Shown: positions 46,670 to 56,852 of the stretch, piece by piece
How the letters are laid out: the number at the start of each line of letters is the position of its first letter
Position numbering within the stretch: the first letter of the stretch is position 1
DNA from: Rhizobium pisi
Lineage (GTDB): Bacteria; Pseudomonadota; Alphaproteobacteria; Rhizobiales; Rhizobiaceae
Direction: 5' to 3'
Assembly (NCBI RefSeq): GCF_003938655.1
Contig: NZ_RJJT01000009.1
Coordinates: 186,001 to 250,000, forward strand
DNA: 64,000 nt
Program-made: the position numbers and the translations under genes
Notes under the pieces: model-generated
What the model was told of the DNA's origin: nothing
Databases searched by the model: none
What the model saw: only the letters and a program-made list of their open reading frames with translations

Positions 46670-47368
46670 TTATCTGTTTGCCTGCAGCGTGCGCGCACCC
46701 GCAGGACCGGCAATGATCGCAAGTGCCGCCATGTTGATAAAGAGCCCGTGTTCGACGACGCCGGGTATGGAATTCAGCTCGCTCGAAAGCGCCTCTGCAT
46801 CAGGAATGCGGCCAAAAGATGCATCGATGATGTGATGGCCGCCATCCGTGGTAAAGTCTCCGTCACCGGACTGGCGCAGACGAAGTTCGCCTGAAAGGCC
46901 GAGCCGAGCAGCAACCTTTTCGATCGCGATCCGTGTCGAGACGAGACCGAATGGATTGACCTCGATCGGCAGCGCAAAGGCGCCGAGCGTATCCACCAGC
47001 TTGCTCTCGTCGGCGATGACGATCATCCGCTCGGAGGCGGCCGCGACGATCTTTTCGCGCAGCAGCGCGCCGCCACCGCCCTTGATGAGCCGGAGAGCCG
47101 CATCGACCTCGTCGGCGCCGTCGATCGTCAGATCGAGCGCCGGCAGTTCGTCGAGCGATTTCAACGGCACGCCGAGTTCGACGCAGAGCCGCGCCGTCCT
47201 TTCGGACGTCGGAACACCCTCGACCTTCAAGCCGCCGGCCACCTTCTCCGCCAGCAGCCGGACGAATTCTTCCGCCGTGCTTCCGGTACCGATCCCAAGA
47301 CGCATGCCGCTTTCGACATGGGCGAGTGCAGCCTCGGCGGCCTTGATCTTCATTTCGCGGGCATCCAT
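46670..47368 (-). CDS. rpiA: Ribose-5-phosphate isomerase A
   Basis: 232 residues from ATG 47368 (AGGAG 9 bases upstream). Interconverts ribose 5-phosphate and ribulose 5-phosphate. Family signatures: [11 protein letters not shown] (phosphate loop), [27 protein letters not shown] (catalytic segment) and [11 protein letters not shown] longer frame to 47467 adds a region with no family match and is rejected. Confidence 0.95.
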   Translation of the reverse strand: MDAREMKIKAAEAALAHVESGMRLGIGTGSTAEEFVRLLAEKVAGGLKVEGVPTSERTARLCVELGVPLKSLDELPALDLTIDGADEVDAALRLIKGGGGALLREKIVAAASERMIVIADESKLVDTLGAFALPIEVNPFGLVSTRIAIEKVAARLGLSGELRLRQSGDGDFTTDGGHHIIDASFGRIPDAEALSSELNSIPGVVEHGLFINMAALAIIAGPAGARTLQANR

Positions 47369-47615
47369 GCGCCGCCAGCTCCTGATATTGCGTTGGATGT
47401 GCTGTTTACACGGCTCGCCTGGCAAACGAAAGTCAAAATCATCACGCAAAATGAAAAGCCGAAACAAATGCCTGCGACCTTCCCTGCCATCGCAGGGCGT
47501 TGCTTTCCGCCGTGCGATCGCCTACCTCAGGAACGACGCAGCCGCTCCCGGGACGACGCAGTCATTCCCCTGAACGTCGCCCGCCAGACGACCCATCGCT
47601 CAAAGAGGCAAGCCC

Positions 47616-48320
47616 TTGATCCCTGCCCCCGCTCCGCTCGTCGTCTTCGATCTCGACGGCACCCTTCTCGATACGCATGCCGATCTGGTCGAAAGCTTGA
47701 ACCATACGATCGCGATACTCGGCCTCGAACCGGTCAGCTATGACGACTTGACCCATCTCGTCGGCCAGGGCGCACGCGTGATGATCGAGCGCGCCTGCCG
47801 TCTGCGCGGCCATCCGCTCGAAGGCGAGGCCCTGCCTGCACTGGTCGAGCGCTTCGTCGCCCACTATGCCGCCGGCATGCCCGGCCACACACAGCCCTAT
47901 CCCGGCGTGGTCGCCGCAATGGACCGGCTGAAATCGAAGGGCTATCGCCTTGCCGTCTGCACCAACAAGATGGAGAAGCTGGCGCTCGGCCTCCTCGAAA
48001 AGCTCGACCTCACCGGATATTTCGACGCTGTCACCGGCGGTGATACCTTCGAATACCGCAAGCCCGACGCCCGCCACCTCACCGGCACCATCACCCGCGC
48101 CGGCGGCGATATCTCCCGCACCGTGATGATCGGCGACAGCGTCAACGACATCGCCGTGGCGAGAAATGCTGCCGTGCCATCGATTGCCGTGCCCTTCGGT
48201 TATTCGGATGTGCCGGTAAGCGCGCTTAGCCCGGATCATATCATCACGCATTTCAATGAGCTGACGCCGGAACTGGTGGAGACGCTGATGCGCGACTATG
48301 CGGCGAAAGTGGCGGTCTGA
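47616..48320 (+). CDS. gph: Phosphoglycolate phosphatase (HAD superfamily)
   Basis: A 234-residue HAD hydrolase: motif I VVFDLDGTLLDT, motif II CTNKMEK, motif III KPDARHL, motif IV IGDSVNDIAVA. The GLGLEPVSYDDLTHLVGQGARVM-type cap and overall length match Gph, which clears 2-phosphoglycolate. The start appears to be TTG 47616 (AGAGG upstream); there is no in-frame ATG nearby. Other HAD phosphatases of the same cap class cannot be fully excluded. Confidence 0.87.
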   Translation: MIPAPAPLVVFDLDGTLLDTHADLVESLNHTIAILGLEPVSYDDLTHLVGQGARVMIERACRLRGHPLEGEALPALVERFVAHYAAGMPGHTQPYPGVVAAMDRLKSKGYRLAVCTNKMEKLALGLLEKLDLTGYFDAVTGGDTFEYRKPDARHLTGTITRAGGDISRTVMIGDSVNDIAVARNAAVPSIAVPFGYSDVPVSALSPDHIITHFNELTPELVETLMRDYAAKVAV

Positions 48321-48380
48321 CGTAACCGGATACCCTCCTCTGGCATTCCTATACCGGCGTACCGTGCTCGCCACCCCATA

Positions 48381-48410
48381 AAACAAAACGGGCGGCCCGA
48401 AGACCGCCCG
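48381..48410 (-). terminator. Rho-independent terminator of the L,D-transpeptidase gene
   Basis: Stem CGGGCGG / CCGCCCG (48389-48395 and 48404-48410) followed on the minus strand by TTTTGTTTT. About 25 bases past the stop of the 48435 gene; gph ends 61 bases before it from the other side. Confidence 0.82.
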
Positions 48411-48434
48411 CCAAAATACCTATGAAAACCTAAA

Positions 48435-50345
48435 TCAGATCTGCGCCCCACGCGCCTTGGTCGTCGCGTCGAAAGCCTTGTCCACGTAAGCGTCGCGGCC
48501 ATAGACGTCGTCGAAATATTCCACCACGCCGTCCTTGTTCGGCCAGGCGGTGAAATAGGAGACGTAGACCGGGATCTTCTGCGGCACCTTCACGGCATGG
48601 TTCTGGCCGGTGGCGATCTGCTTGGCAACGTCGTCGACGGTCGTGCCGAGCACCGCAGCCGCCATGGCACGCGGCTCGGCAAGGCGCACGCAGCCGTGGC
48701 TGAGCGCCCGCATGTCACGCTTGAAGAAGCTCTTCGACGGCGTGTCGTGCATGTAGATCGCGTGGCTGTTCGGGAACAGGATCTTCAGTTCGCCGAGCGC
48801 ATTGTCGCTGCTCGGCGGCTGGCGCACCGAGACATTCTCGGTCGAGCCGTACCAGTCGACGCTGGATGAGGCGACGGCGTGGCCGTTGACTTCGACCTCG
48901 TAGCCGAGCTGGTCGAGATAGTTCGGGTCCGAACGCAGCTTCGGCAGCATCTCGTTGATGATGATCGACTGCGGCACGCCCCAGAACGGGTTGAACTCAA
49001 CCGTCTCGATCTCGTCGTCGAAGAAGAAGGTCTGGTTGTTCTTGCCGCCGACCACCACGCGCATCGACAGCTGTTCCTTGCCGTCATTGTGGTAGTAGGC
49101 CATGAAGGCCGGCTGGTTGATCATCACGTAACGGGAGCCAAGATCTTCCGGCAGCCAGCGCGCCTGCTCCATGGCGACGACGAGCTTGTCGATCTTCGAG
49201 GCGTTGGTATCGCCGCCGATCATGGCGCGCACCGTCGCCTGGCCGATGACGCCGTCGGACTTCAGGCCGCGCTCCTTCTGGAAATCCTCGACCAGCGAGA
49301 CGATGTCAGGCGAATAATCGCTGCTGCCGGCATAGGCGGAAAGCGTTGCCGCATGATCGGTCCGCAGCGTCTCGGAACCGTGCTTCTGCAGCGCCTTGAC
49401 GATATTGGCGACCTCCGGCGAGCTGTCGCCGGGTTTCAGCGACCGGTCGAGCGAAATGACGATTCGCTCGTCGCTGCCACCATCGGCGGCGCGAAGCTTG
49501 GCAAGCTCGGCCTTCAACGCCAGGAACTGCGGGCCGTCGGGCGAGCGGTTGGCAAGGTAGGACCCGACGTCAGGGCTCATTCGAGCAAGCTTCAGCACCG
49601 GCGCCAAGTTGACCGCCTTGCGCTGGAAGTCGTGATAGCCCGAAATCTTGTTCGGATCGATGCGGCCGCGCACGGTGTCCTGCACGAAGGCAAGCACCTT
49701 GGCCGAAAGATCAAGCTCGAACTGGGTCAACGCCCGGTCTCGGACGGCGGGATCGGGATTGGCCGGATCGATATTAGGCGCCTGCAGGGCGTAGTCGGCC
49801 GGATCGAGGCCGACCGAAGCCGCATCGGCAAGTGCGGCCATTGCCGACTTGGCGCGTTCGTTGATCTGGCTACCGTCGATCCAGACGAGCGGATTGCGGC
49901 TGTCGCCGTAATAGGCCTCGAGCGCCTTGGCAACGTCGGCATTGGCGCGAACCTTGGCCTGCGCCAGGAACCGGCGCTGCACCGCAGGTTCGGCGCCGGC
50001 ATCGCCGCTCGACGAAACATCGGCGACCGCGCCGGTGACAACTGGGTCGGCGAACTTGCTGGTGTCGACGAACTGCAGCGCCTCGGTCTTATAAGTGTAA
50101 TAACGCGGACCGCTCACCTTCGGCAGCGGCGCCTCCGGATCCAGCCCGCCGAGCGACCCGCCGATACCGCCGCGCGGCACCGGCCGGCCGGGCGCCTGGT
50201 CCATGAAGATGGTGCTCTGGGTCCGCTGCCTGTCGCCGCGCAGCATATCCATCAGCGTATAGGCATGCGCGGGCGCGGCACTCATCACTGCCAGGCCGCA
50301 GGAAAGTGCCAATGCGGATACCGCGCTTTTCAAAACGAACGTCAT
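48435..50345 (-). CDS. L,D-transpeptidase (YcbB/LdtD-type)
   Basis: A 636-residue exported protein: signal peptide (AVSALALSCGLAVMSAAPAHA), a scaffold domain (about 130-300), a peptidoglycan-binding-like domain (about 330-400: SLVEDFQKERGLKSDGVIGQATV) and a YkuD catalytic domain (about 420-590) with ALSHGCVRLAEP, Cys being the nucleophile. It forms 3-3 cross-links in peptidoglycan, which are abundant in polar-growing Rhizobiales. The size and domain order match E. coli LdtD. Confidence 0.93.
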   Translation of the reverse strand: MTFVLKSAVSALALSCGLAVMSAAPAHAYTLMDMLRGDRQRTQSTIFMDQAPGRPVPRGGIGGSLGGLDPEAPLPKVSGPRYYTYKTEALQFVDTSKFADPVVTGAVADVSSSGDAGAEPAVQRRFLAQAKVRANADVAKALEAYYGDSRNPLVWIDGSQINERAKSAMAALADAASVGLDPADYALQAPNIDPANPDPAVRDRALTQFELDLSAKVLAFVQDTVRGRIDPNKISGYHDFQRKAVNLAPVLKLARMSPDVGSYLANRSPDGPQFLALKAELAKLRAADGGSDERIVISLDRSLKPGDSSPEVANIVKALQKHGSETLRTDHAATLSAYAGSSDYSPDIVSLVEDFQKERGLKSDGVIGQATVRAMIGGDTNASKIDKLVVAMEQARWLPEDLGSRYVMINQPAFMAYYHNDGKEQLSMRVVVGGKNNQTFFFDDEIETVEFNPFWGVPQSIIINEMLPKLRSDPNYLDQLGYEVEVNGHAVASSSVDWYGSTENVSVRQPPSSDNALGELKILFPNSHAIYMHDTPSKSFFKRDMRALSHGCVRLAEPRAMAAAVLGTTVDDVAKQIATGQNHAVKVPQKIPVYVSYFTAWPNKDGVVEYFDDVYGRDAYVDKAFDATTKARGAQI

Positions 50346-50764
50346 ATATCTTCCAGTCCCGGTGTCATGCTGTTCTTGTCACGAGCGCAAGGCTCAAACT
50401 CAAATCCGCGAAGCTCAAGAGCGTCCGGCTCATTCATCAGAAACCGGCCTTCGCCGCCAGCGCCGGCGGACTCATTTTTATGTGAGGGAAAGCCTGCACG
50501 GCGCCGCGCAGCAGTTCACACAAAATTATGAAATTATTAGTTAATTTTTTACCGAATTTTCGCCGGCGGACCAGTGCGGCAAAAACGTCCCGGCACATAA
50601 AATTTCGAAAGTGGCCGAAAAAGCACGCCGCGGGGCCGGTAAAAACATGACATAATCTCTCAATATTTAACGCGGCATATGGTTTTCTTGTCGGGGTTTC
50701 CGACCTATAAAACCCCATCTTTGGAAGATGCCAGGAAACAGCATGTAAAGGGAAGGCAAAGCTC
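50346..50764. other. Divergent intergenic region between L,D-transpeptidase and fumC
   Basis: About 420 bases with an AT-rich core (50510-50560 and 50650-50700) that should hold the two divergent promoters. No gene, palindrome or recognised operator seen. Confidence 0.5.
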
Positions 50765-52156
50765 ATGACCGCAACCCGCACCGAAACAGACACTTTTGGC
50801 CCCATCGACGTTGCCGCCGACCGATATTGGGGCGCCCAGGCCGAGCGTTCGCTCGGCAACTTCAAGATCGGTTGGGAAAAGCAGCCGCTGTCGATCGTGC
50901 GTGCGCTCGGCATCGTCAAACAAGCCGCCGCCCGCGCCAACATGTCTCTCGGCCAGCTCGATCCAGCCCTCGGCAAAGCCATCGTCGACGCCGCCCAGGA
51001 AGTGATCGACGGCAAGCTTAACGACCATTTCCCGCTGGTGGTCTGGCAGACCGGTTCCGGTACGCAGTCCAACATGAATGCCAACGAAGTGATCTCCAAT
51101 CGTGCAATAGAAATGCTCGGTGGCGTCATGGGTTCCAAGAAGCCGGTTCACCCGAACGATCACGTCAATATGAGCCAGTCGTCGAACGATACCTATCCGA
51201 CGGCCATGCACATCGCCTGCGCCGAACGGATCGCCCATCACCTGCTGCCGTCGCTGAAGCACCTGCATGCCGCCCTCGACATGAAGGTCACCGAGTTCAG
51301 CCACATCATCAAGATCGGCCGCACCCACACCCAGGATGCAACGCCCCTCACCCTCGGCCAGGAATTTTCGGGTTATGCCGCCCAGGTCGGCTCGGCCATC
51401 AAGCGCATCGAGATGACGCTGCCCGGCCTCTGCGAACTCGCCCAGGGCGGCACCGCCGTCGGCACCGGCCTCAACGCGCCGGTTGGTTTTGCCGAAAAGG
51501 TCGCCCAGGAGATCGCCAACATCACTGGCCTGCCCTTCGTCACCGCGCCGAACAAATTCGAGGCGCTCGCCTCGCATGACAGCATGGTGTTCAGCCACGG
51601 CGCCATCAATGCCGCCGCCGCCGCCCTCTTCAAGATCGCCAACGACATCCGCCTGCTCGGCTCCGGCCCGCGCTCTGGCCTCGGCGAACTGGCGCTGCCG
51701 GAAAACGAACCCGGCTCGTCGATCATGCCCGGCAAGGTGAACCCCACCCAGTGCGAAGCCCTCACACAGGTCTGCATCCACATCTTCGGCAACCACGCGG
51801 CTCTCACCTTCGCCGACAGCCAAGGCCATTTCGAACTCAACGTCTACAATCCGATGATGGCCTATAATTTCCTGCAGTCGGTGCAACTGCTTGCCGACGC
51901 CGCCATCTCCTTCACCGACAATTGCGTCGTCGGCATCGAGGCGCGCGAGGACAACATCAAGGCCGGCCTCGAACGCTCGCTGATGCTAGTGACAGCACTC
52001 GCCCCCAAGATCGGCTACGACGCGGCTGCCAAGATCGCCAAGACAGCGCACAAGAACGGCACGACGCTGAAGGAAGAGGCGCTCGCCAGCGGCCTGGTGA
52101 CGTCGGAGGAGTATGACGAGATCGTGCGGCCTGAGACGATGATCGGGCCGAAGTAG
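50765..52156 (+). CDS. fumC: Fumarate hydratase, class II
   Basis: 463 residues: class II fumarase of the fumarase/aspartase superfamily. Signatures are [39 protein letters not shown], the conserved [16 protein letters not shown] and the flexible catalytic loop [16 protein letters not shown]. Iron-independent, so active in oxidative stress. GGAAGG lies upstream of the ATG. An unrelated class I fumarase is encoded 1.4 kb downstream. Confidence 0.97.
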   Translation: MTATRTETDTFGPIDVAADRYWGAQAERSLGNFKIGWEKQPLSIVRALGIVKQAAARANMSLGQLDPALGKAIVDAAQEVIDGKLNDHFPLVVWQTGSGTQSNMNANEVISNRAIEMLGGVMGSKKPVHPNDHVNMSQSSNDTYPTAMHIACAERIAHHLLPSLKHLHAALDMKVTEFSHIIKIGRTHTQDATPLTLGQEFSGYAAQVGSAIKRIEMTLPGLCELAQGGTAVGTGLNAPVGFAEKVAQEIANITGLPFVTAPNKFEALASHDSMVFSHGAINAAAAALFKIANDIRLLGSGPRSGLGELALPENEPGSSIMPGKVNPTQCEALTQVCIHIFGNHAALTFADSQGHFELNVYNPMMAYNFLQSVQLLADAAISFTDNCVVGIEAREDNIKAGLERSLMLVTALAPKIGYDAAAKIAKTAHKNGTTLKEEALASGLVTSEEYDEIVRPETMIGPK

Positions 52157-52244
52157 GACGGTCGTGGGCGCGCTGCCCCGCTTCTCCACTTGTTCCCTCT
52201 TCTCCACGTTCGGAGCAAGAGGAAACGGACGAGCTGGCCACTTG

Positions 52245-52386
52245 CTCCCTCATTCCTGTGCCTGTCACAGGAATCCAGCCACGGCGCGTCCGCGCCGTGA
52301 ATGAAACAATACCTCAAGAAAAGAGTCTTTTGCGCCCAAGGACTTGGGCGCACTGGATTCCTGTGACGAGCACAGGAATGAGGGAG
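52245..52386. repeat. Composite palindromic intergenic element (RIME-like)
   Basis: Two outer copies in inverted orientation (52245-52278 CTCCCTCATTCCTGTG... and 52353-52386) flank two inner perfect hairpins: ACGGCGCG/CGCGCCGT (52281-52298) and TGCGCCCAAG/CTTGGGCGCA (52331-52352). The outer copies are themselves partly palindromic (ATTCCTGTG...CACAGGAAT). The layout resembles Rhizobium intergenic mosaic elements. Confidence 0.75.
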
Positions 52387-52483
52387 ATTGCGGTAGCCGT
52401 CTCGCGAAACTTCCAACCGACACGAATAAAGCCACCCGCCTGCCGGCACCGGCCGGGGCAACCCATCACACACCCGGCAAGCC

Positions 52484-53311
52484 TCAAACCAACAACGAAA
52501 AATTGTCCATCACGACAGAATTGCCCATGAAATCAAAACGAATCTCATCGATGTCTTCGATATCAACCTCGAGATTGGGACCAGTGACCTCAAGCTCCTG
52601 CTGATAGACGATCTGCCCGTCGTTCAGCGCGGTAAGCGTCAGGTGAAATGACGATGCCGACAATTCGGCGATTGAAACGCCCTGAAAGGTGAAATCCCCG
52701 CCATCGACCATTTTCAAGCTCACGGGCGCCGAACCCGGCGATAGAACGGTGTCGCTGAAACCGTCCTCGGTGATGGCGTCGACGCCCGGGATGGTATCGT
52801 AGACGAAACCGTTCAGAAGCGTCAGCTCGTGGCTGCCGTTCACCGAGAGAGCAAAGCCCCGGTAATTGGGGAGGGAGAAATTATCTTCCCTCGATAAGAC
52901 GCCCATATCGTCGAAATCCAGGACTTCGTGGTACTTGTCCTCTTCATTGACGCCGTCGATCGCCTGGGTAAAAACGCCGACATCCGTTCCCCCTGCGCCA
53001 TCGGAGATCTTGTAGCGGATCTCTTCGATCAGCTGTTCGTGCGCCCTGAGATTCTTCACCACGTCGAGCGTGTAATCCAGCTCGTAGATGAAATGACCGT
53101 CGGGCTGCACGGTGAAAGTCCCGTACTTCCCTTGTATGATCGTTTCCTGCGTCAGGCCCTGTTTCGCATCGACCCGGACACCGTCGAAAAAGCGGAGATA
53201 CAGGGTCGCCCCCTCGGGATCGCTGTCGTTCTCAAGCAGATTCCCTCGGATCGGATCATGTTCGAAAGAAATGAAAAGGTCGTCGTTAGCAGTTGGCTTT
53301 GCATTCGTCAT
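52484..53311 (-). CDS. Cadherin/VCBS-like protein, probably exported by type I secretion
   Basis: 275 residues from ATG 53311. The first ~105 residues (PTANDD, LLENDSDPEGATL, GTFTVQPDGHFIYELD, IRYKISDGAGGTD) are a cadherin-like/VCBS repeat as in bacterial adhesins and rhizobial Rap proteins. The rest (about 115-275: YHEVLDFDDM, then EDIDEIRFDFMG and DNFSLLV) looks like a lectin-type beta-sandwich domain. There is no N-terminal signal peptide, and the C-terminus is acidic then hydrophobic as in type I (PrsDE-like) substrates. No transporter gene is adjacent. Confidence 0.72.
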   Translation of the reverse strand: MTNAKPTANDDLFISFEHDPIRGNLLENDSDPEGATLYLRFFDGVRVDAKQGLTQETIIQGKYGTFTVQPDGHFIYELDYTLDVVKNLRAHEQLIEEIRYKISDGAGGTDVGVFTQAIDGVNEEDKYHEVLDFDDMGVLSREDNFSLPNYRGFALSVNGSHELTLLNGFVYDTIPGVDAITEDGFSDTVLSPGSAPVSLKMVDGGDFTFQGVSIAELSASSFHLTLTALNDGQIVYQQELEVTGPNLEVDIEDIDEIRFDFMGNSVVMDNFSLLV

Positions 53312-53571
53312 CGGAAGCTCCAGCAAGTTAACGCGGCCGGGAATATGGACTGGCCTCGAACCGAAGGCAACTTTGAGTCGTCTTTTATCGAGACTCGTGC
53401 CGATTTCGCTATTTCACCTCATCCGCTGCGCGTGACGCGCCGGTTGCGAAAGCACATGCGACCATGGTCTCAACCGGCCGAACTCCGGCCGCATCCCGAT
53501 TGCTTTTGCCCCGCGGCGGATTTAGACCGGTTCCAATCTAGCGACGCACGCCCAGCAGAAAGGTCACTTCG

Positions 53572-55179
53572 ATGGCTGACGATCTCTTCCCCCTCGGCAA
53601 GGATGCCACCCCTTACCGCAAGATCAGCGGCGACCATGTGTCGATCGATACGTTCAAGGGCCAGGAGATCCTGACCGTCGAGCCGGAAGGCATCCGCCTG
53701 CTCGCCGAAACCGCCTTTGCCGACATCAACCATCTCCTGCGCCCCGGCCATCTGAAGCAGCTCGCCTCGATCCTCGACGATCCCGAGGCGACCGACAACG
53801 ACCGCTTCGTCGCCTACGACCTGTTGAAGAACGCCAACATCGCCGCCGGCGGCGTGCTGCCCATGTGCCAGGATACCGGCACGGCGATCATCATGGGCAA
53901 GAAGGGCCGCAGGGTCTGGACCGAAGGCGGGGATAGCGCCGCCCTCGCCCGCGGCGTCATGGATGCCTATGAGGAGAAGAACCTGCGTTATTCGCAGCTG
54001 GCGCCGATCAAAATGTTCGAGGAGAAAAACACCAAGAACAACCTGCCGGCCCAGATCGATATCTATGAGGAAGGCACCGACGCCTATGAATTCCTCTTCG
54101 TCGTCAAGGGCGGCGGCTCGGCAAACAAGACCTTCCTCTACCAGGGCACACCGTCGCTTTTGACGCATGACCGGATGATAGACTTCCTCAAGGAGAAGAT
54201 CCTGACGTTAGGGACGGCAGCCTGTCCTCCCTATCATCTGGCGATCGTCATCGGCGGCACCTCTGCCGAGATGAACCTGAAAACGGTCAAGCTCGCCTCG
54301 ACCCGCTATCTCGACGAACTGCCGACCGAGGGCTCCGAGAGCGGCCATGCCTTCCGCGACGTCGAAATGGAGAAGGAAATTCACAAGCTGACGCAACAGA
54401 TGGGCGTCGGCGCCCAGTTCGGCGGCAAGTATTTCTGCCATGACGTGCGCGTCATCCGCCTGCCCCGTCACGGCGCCTCGCTGCCGATCGGCCTCGGCGT
54501 CTCGTGTTCCGCCGACCGCCAGGCCAAGGGCCGCATCACCCGCGACGGCATCTTTATCGAGCAGCTCGAAACCGACCCGTCCAAGTACATGCCCGAGATC
54601 GACGAGGCGAAACTGTCGGAATCGACTGTTCATATCGATCTCAACCGGCCGATGGCCGAGGTGCTTGCCGAGCTTTCCAGGCATCCCGTCAAGACGCGGC
54701 TCTCCTTGACCGGCACCATCATCGTCGCCCGCGACCTCGCCCACGCCAAGATCCGCGAGCGGCTGGAAAAGGGCGAAGGCATGCCCGATTACCTCAAGAA
54801 CCACCCGGTCTATTATGCCGGCCCTGCCAAGACGCCGGCGGGTTATACCTCCGGCTCCTTCGGTCCGACGACGGCCGGCCGCATGGATAGTTACGTCGAC
54901 CAGTTCCAGTCCTTCGGCGGCTCGATGGTGATGCTTGCCAAGGGCAACCGCTCACGCGCCGTGCGCGAGGCCTGCAAGAAGCATGGCGGCTTCTATCTCG
55001 GCTCGATCGGCGGCCCCGCCGCCCGCCTCGCGCAGGACTGCATCCGCAAGGTCGAGGTCTTCGAATATCCCGAACTCGGCATGGAAGCGGTCTGGAAGAT
55101 CGAAGTGGAAGACTTCCCGGCCTTCATCGTCATCGATGACAAGGGCAACGATTTCTTCCAGGAATTGAATTTGGGGTGA
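53572..55179 (+). CDS. Fumarate hydratase, class I (iron-sulfur)
   Basis: A 535-residue class I fumarase of the FumA/FumB type with both alpha and beta parts in one chain. The three cysteines that bind the 4Fe-4S cluster are in [18 protein letters not shown] and GVSCSADRQ. The C-terminal part has [32 protein letters not shown] and [10 protein letters not shown]. Cluster-dependent and oxygen-sensitive, complementing FumC. Starts about 260 bases from the divergent cadherin-like gene. Confidence 0.95.
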   Translation: MADDLFPLGKDATPYRKISGDHVSIDTFKGQEILTVEPEGIRLLAETAFADINHLLRPGHLKQLASILDDPEATDNDRFVAYDLLKNANIAAGGVLPMCQDTGTAIIMGKKGRRVWTEGGDSAALARGVMDAYEEKNLRYSQLAPIKMFEEKNTKNNLPAQIDIYEEGTDAYEFLFVVKGGGSANKTFLYQGTPSLLTHDRMIDFLKEKILTLGTAACPPYHLAIVIGGTSAEMNLKTVKLASTRYLDELPTEGSESGHAFRDVEMEKEIHKLTQQMGVGAQFGGKYFCHDVRVIRLPRHGASLPIGLGVSCSADRQAKGRITRDGIFIEQLETDPSKYMPEIDEAKLSESTVHIDLNRPMAEVLAELSRHPVKTRLSLTGTIIVARDLAHAKIRERLEKGEGMPDYLKNHPVYYAGPAKTPAGYTSGSFGPTTAGRMDSYVDQFQSFGGSMVMLAKGNRSRAVREACKKHGGFYLGSIGGPAARLAQDCIRKVEVFEYPELGMEAVWKIEVEDFPAFIVIDDKGNDFFQELNLG

Positions 55180-55292
55180 TTATGGCGGGGCCGCGCCAAT
55201 GCAGGTCCGAGGGGGTGGGCGAGCCGGCCGCTTGCTCCCTCTTCTCCCCAGCGGAACTCTTTCAGGCATGCGAAACGAAGTCGGTAAACTGC
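55180..55292. other. Intergenic stretch with short repeat relic
   Basis: A GGCGAGCCGGCCGCTTGCTCCCTCTTCTCC-like stretch (55215-55248) resembles 52225-52250 near the composite palindrome, suggesting shared dispersed repeat sequence. Confidence 0.35.
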
Positions 55293-55502
55293 CTACCGCG
55301 CCGGCGCCCTGTCCAAGGAACCGGCATTTTGCGCCATGACCGCAATATCCACAGCACTCACCACATCCCCGTTCTCCACCCTCGCAAGGATCTCCGTGTG
55401 GAAAGCTCCGGCGAAGAGACCAGCGTGCTCAGACAGTAAGGCGCTGCCGGCGATCAGGGTGACGGCGAGGATAGCGAAAGAAATATGACGAGATGTTTGC
55501 AT
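55293..55502 (-). CDS. Possible small exported protein
   Basis: 69 codons from ATG 55502: a hydrophobic segment (FAILAVTLIAGSALLSEHAG) after a short basic start, then a short soluble tail (TEILARVENGDVVSAVDIAV). This looks like a signal-anchored small protein. There is no ribosome-binding site, so the call is weak. Confidence 0.4.
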   Translation of the reverse strand: MQTSRHISFAILAVTLIAGSALLSEHAGLFAGAFHTEILARVENGDVVSAVDIAVMAQNAGSLDRAPAR

Positions 55503-55731
55503 GAAATCACGAAAAGAACTGTAAGTTTTTCTGACGCCATTCCCGTTCAACGGGTATGCACTGTCCTGGCAAAGATACGTTTTCTGATGCAGAATCATAG
55601 GCCTGATCGAAGTATTGCTCGGATAGGAAGTTGTCGTATGTAATCTTTGGTATATGTCGCTTTAATCTTTTCCCAAGAAATTTAAGCTAACAGATAAATT
55701 ATTGCCTTCGAATATATGAGGAGTTCGCCGG
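55503..55731. other. AT-rich intergenic region upstream of the diguanylate cyclase gene
   Basis: Markedly AT-rich between 55610 and 55715, presumably containing the promoter of the 55732 gene; GAGGAG stands just before its ATG. No other element recognised. Confidence 0.5.
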
Positions 55732-56799
55732 ATGAATACGGCTGTCGCGCCTAAGGTGCAGGTTCCCGACGTAGCGGGCCAAATCACCTATGCCATGCGC
55801 TCGATGGGCGTTGCGCCGATACCTCGAAACTACGAACTCTTCTATGAAGCCTATATCGGCTCCAATCCGGCACTGACCCGTGAGCTTGCGGCCCTCGGCA
55901 GCCAGGCGACCCAGGCCGAACTCGACGCGCTCGGCTCGCAATATTTCACCAACAGCCCTGCCCGCGTCTTTGATGACGCCCATTCGCGCATTTCAGGCGA
56001 ACTCGACGGACTGCTACGGATCCTGAGACAGGAGCAGAACTCGCTCGAAAGCTATACCAGGCTGCTCGGCGAAACCCACAAGCGCATCACCTCCAAAAGC
56101 AATGCCAGCGTCGAACTGATCGAAAATGCCATCGAGCTCCTGAGCAAGGCGACCGGCGACACCATGGCGCACGGCGAACGCACCGTCGAAGACGTCGTCC
56201 AGCGCTCGCAGGAGATGGATGAGGTCCGCAAGGAACTCGACGAATACAAGCGTATCGCCAATACGGACTCGCTGACGCGCCTTTCCAACCGCCGCGCCTT
56301 CGACGATCGCCTCGCCGCTGTCTTCAACAGTCCCGGCATGCGGCCGGTGACGGCGCTGCTGCTCGCCGACATCGACAATTTCAAGAAGATCAACGATACC
56401 TACGGCCATCCGGTCGGCGACAAGATCCTTGCCACCGTCGCCTCCGTCATCCGCAGCAACGTCCGGCGCGATGTCTTCGTCGCCCGCGCCGGCGGCGAGG
56501 AATTCGCGCTGATCATCGAAGGCAATACGCCTGAGGAAGTGATGGCAATCGCCGAGCGCATCCGCCGCACGCTTGAGACAACGCCCTTCAAGAATTCCCG
56601 CACACGGGTGAACTACGGCCCGGTCACCGTCTCGATCGGCGTCTGCATGGCCTCCAGTGCCGAGGATGCCGGCGAACTCTACAGCAAGACCGACATTGCA
56701 CTCTACGGCGCCAAGAACGCCGGACGCAACTGCACCATTCTCTATGAGGACGGCATGCAGAAGGACTTCACCAAGAGCTGGCTGATCTACAAGGCTTGA
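55732..56799 (+). CDS. Diguanylate cyclase (GGDEF domain)
   Basis: A 355-residue soluble protein: an N-terminal helical region (about 1-170, with a coiled coil in 85-170) and a C-terminal GGDEF domain (about 172-335) with an intact GGEEF at 254-258, LLADIDNFKKINDTYGHPVGD and SIGVCMASSAEDA. It should make cyclic di-GMP. The RxxD inhibitory site is not at the canonical five-residue spacing (RRDVFVARA-GGEEF puts Asp one position too far), so product inhibition may be lost. No membrane segment. Confidence 0.9.
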   Translation: MNTAVAPKVQVPDVAGQITYAMRSMGVAPIPRNYELFYEAYIGSNPALTRELAALGSQATQAELDALGSQYFTNSPARVFDDAHSRISGELDGLLRILRQEQNSLESYTRLLGETHKRITSKSNASVELIENAIELLSKATGDTMAHGERTVEDVVQRSQEMDEVRKELDEYKRIANTDSLTRLSNRRAFDDRLAAVFNSPGMRPVTALLLADIDNFKKINDTYGHPVGDKILATVASVIRSNVRRDVFVARAGGEEFALIIEGNTPEEVMAIAERIRRTLETTPFKNSRTRVNYGPVTVSIGVCMASSAEDAGELYSKTDIALYGAKNAGRNCTILYEDGMQKDFTKSWLIYKA

Positions 56800-56852
56800 C
56801 GGCTGCCCGCCCTGTCACGTCTCCACCGCTGTCACCACAAGGTGACGGCGGC

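Noticed and set aside
48879..50531. 550-codon frame opposite the L,D-transpeptidase gene
   Set aside because: Shadow; no domain, and the true gene has signal peptide and catalytic motif.
50705..51886. 393-codon frame opposite fumC
   Set aside because: Shadow of a highly conserved gene.
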